This document shows, piece by piece, positions 4,051 to 5,461 of a stretch of 5,461 bases of DNA. Below the pieces are notes generated by a model that was given only the letters and a program-made list of their open reading frames with translations, had not been told where the DNA came from and did not search any database. Source of the DNA: an uncultured Bacillota bacterium (GTDB lineage Bacteria > Bacillota > Sulfobacillia > UBA995 > UBA9673); the NCBI GenBank assembly GCA_937863905.1, contig CALMHV010000128.1, positions 1 through 5,461 on the forward strand. Reading direction: 5' to 3'. The position numbers were made by a program, and so were the translations under genes. Position 1 is the stretch's first letter; each line of letters opens with the position of its first letter.

Positions 4051-5461
4051 ATGCCGGAAGGCGCGAGGAACAGACAGAACTTCGGGCGCATCAACGAAGT
4101 CCTCGAGATGCCGGACCTGATTGAGATTCAGCGCAAGTCGTACGAGTGGTTTCTCAACGTCGGTCTCCGCGAGATGTTCCGAGACATCTCCCCCATCCAG
4201 GACTTCACGGGCAACCTGGTGTTGGAGTTCATCGAGCATCGCCTGGACAATCCGAAGTACGGTGTGGCCGAGTGCCGCGAGCGGGATGTCACCTACGCGG
4301 CCCCGCTTCGCGTCCGCGTGCAACTGATCAACAAGGAGACCGGCGAGGTCAAGGAACAGGAAGTCTTCATGGGCGACTTTCCCTTGATGACGGATAAAGG
4401 AACGTTCATCATCAACGGGGCCGAGCGGGTCGTCGTCAGCCAGCTGGTCCGGTCGCCCGGAGCCTACTACAACGAACAAATCGACCCCAACGGCAAGCAA
4501 TTGTTCTTCTGCACCCTCATCCCCAACCGAGGCGCCTGGCTCGAGTTCGAGTCGGACAGCAACGACATCCTGTGGGTCCGGGTCGACCGCACGCGCAAGA
4601 TTCCGGTCACCGTCCTCCTCCGCGCCTTCGGGTTCAGCACGCGTGAGGCCATTCTCGGGACCATGAGCGAGACGGCTCACATCCTGAACACCCTCGACAA
4701 GGACCCGTGCGAATCGGAGGACGAGGCCCTCATCGAGATCTACAAGCGCCTCCGCCCCGGAGAGCCTCCGACCGTAGAGAGCGCCCGCAACCTCCTTGAG
4801 TCGCTCTTCTTCGAGACCCGTCGGTACGACCTGGCCGGAGTCGGCCGCTACAAGTTGAACAAGAAGCTCAGCCTCAAGCGCCGCCTCCCCGGCACGACCG
4901 CCGCCGCGGACATCCGCAGCGCCTCCGGCGAACTCATCGTCGCCGCCGGCACGGAAATCGACCGCAAGATGGCGGAGCGCATCGAGGCCGCAAGTATCCA
5001 CCAGGCCGAGGTGCTCGTGTCGGATGGAGCGCCGGTTCGCGTGGTTTCGAACGCACGCCCGGGCGAGGGCGTGCCCCCGACGCAGATGAAGGTGCTCACC
5101 AAGGAAGACGTGGTCGCGTCCATCAACTATCTCCTGACCCTGTACAAAGGTCTCGGGAACGTGGATGACATCGACCATCTCGGCAACCGCCGCCTGCGTT
5201 CGGTCGGTGAACTCTTGCAGAACCAGTTCCGCATCGGACTGTCCCGGATGGAGCGCGTCGTCAAGGAGCGCATGACCATCCAGGATGTTGACATCATCAC
5301 TCCGCAGGCCCTCATCAACATCCGGCCGGTGGTCGCGGCGGTGAAGGAGTTTTTCGGGTCCAGCCAGCTCTCGCAGTTCATGGACCAGACCAACCCGCTG
5401 GCCGAATTGACCCACAAGCGCCGCCTCTCCGCCCTGGGTCCCGGTGGCCTCACCCGCGAGC
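4051..5461 (+). CDS. rpoB: DNA-directed RNA polymerase subunit beta, 5' part (3' end outside window)
   Basis: RpoB forms one half of the RNA polymerase active-site cleft and holds the rifampicin pocket. The frame runs open from ATG 4051 to the window edge, giving 470 complete codons of a protein normally about 1,150-1,350 residues long. The order is typical: the protrusion begins with [21 protein letters not shown] (about 10-30), then [12 protein letters not shown] and [33 protein letters not shown] (protrusion, with the lobe following), NTLDKD and [13 protein letters not shown], then [33 protein letters not shown] (about 372-404, fork region). Finally comes rifampicin cluster [38 protein letters not shown] (434-470). 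D445, H455 and S460 match E. coli D516, H526 and S531, so no common resistance change is present in this part. It closely resembles the Bacillus protein. No rlmG-like gene (ybxB of Bacillus) lies between rplL and rpoB. Confidence 0.98.
   Translation, partial: MPEGARNRQNFGRINEVLEMPDLIEIQRKSYEWFLNVGLREMFRDISPIQDFTGNLVLEFIEHRLDNPKYGVAECRERDVTYAAPLRVRVQLINKETGEVKEQEVFMGDFPLMTDKGTFIINGAERVVVSQLVRSPGAYYNEQIDPNGKQLFFCTLIPNRGAWLEFESDSNDILWVRVDRTRKIPVTVLLRAFGFSTREAILGTMSETAHILNTLDKDPCESEDEALIEIYKRLRPGEPPTVESARNLLESLFFETRRYDLAGVGRYKLNKKLSLKRRLPGTTAAADIRSASGELIVAAGTEIDRKMAERIEAASIHQAEVLVSDGAPVRVVSNARPGEGVPPTQMKVLTKEDVVASINYLLTLYKGLGNVDDIDHLGNRRLRSVGELLQNQFRIGLSRMERVVKERMTIQDVDIITPQALINIRPVVAAVKEFFGSSQLSQFMDQTNPLAELTHKRRLSALGPGGLTRE

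Noticed and set aside
4021..5415. 464-codon open frame on the minus strand antisense to rpoB
   Set aside because: It lies entirely over rpoB and shows no recognisable family. Long antisense frames are expected opposite GC-rich coding sequence with strong third-position bias.
5344..5461. Rifampicin resistance substitutions in RpoB
   Set aside because: The residues matching E. coli D516, H526 and S531 are D, H and S. The differences seen (T for N518, A for S522) are normal in Bacillus RpoB.

Overview
This window is a conserved core block of the transcription and translation machinery, all on the + strand. The order is rpmG - tRNA-Trp - secE - nusG - rplK - rplA - rplJ - rplL - rpoB (5' part, running off the right edge). 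Gene order, the tRNA-Trp between rpmG and secE, an L10-type leader before rplJ, and an RpoB N-terminal half that reads like the Bacillus protein (including the [20 protein letters not shown] stretch) point to a Bacillota (Firmicutes) relative. The sequence is GC-rich with GC-rich third codon positions and several GTG/TTG starts, so a high-GC Bacillota lineage (Moorella-, Symbiobacterium-, Thermaerobacter- or Limnochordia-like) is the best guess. Species cannot be named from this window. No mobile element, CRISPR array or phage gene is visible.

Layout. 1-101: promoter and leader of rpmG. 102-263: rpmG (L33, four-cysteine zinc form). 274-349: tRNA-Trp with encoded CCA. 371-589: secE. 590-670: two strong hairpins, one sitting exactly between the Shine-Dalgarno (SD) sequence and the ATG of nusG. 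671-1474: nusG with an unusual 91-residue Lys/Ala/Glu/Pro-rich N-terminal extension. 1503-1928 and 1933-2622: rplK and rplA, tightly coupled. 2623-2810: L10 leader with antiterminator and terminator, i.e. an attenuator. 2823-3353 and 3377-3754: rplJ and rplL. 3755-4050: strong GC hairpin, an extended -10 promoter, and a structured roughly 180-nt rpoB leader. 4051 to the end: rpoB, first 470 codons, ending inside the rifampicin cluster I region.

How the genes work together. SecE anchors the protein translocon. NusG, L11, L1, L10 and L7/L12 serve the elongating RNA polymerase and the ribosomal stalk and GTPase centre, and RpoB is the polymerase beta subunit. L10 in complex with L7/L12 is expected to shut down its own rplJL messenger through the leader at about 2664-2784. 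RNA polymerase has its own promoter, so it can be set separately from the ribosomal proteins.

The least ordinary parts are three. First, the nusG start has a UUCG-capped hairpin in its SD-ATG spacer. Second, NusG has a tail in front of an otherwise normal 176-residue core. Third, the rpoB leader contains a 14-bp long-range pairing (3913-3926 with 4028-4041) that would mask the rpoB SD, competing with a possible H-type pseudoknot (3993-4033). The RNA structures were found by reading complementarity by eye. They were not computed with a folding program.
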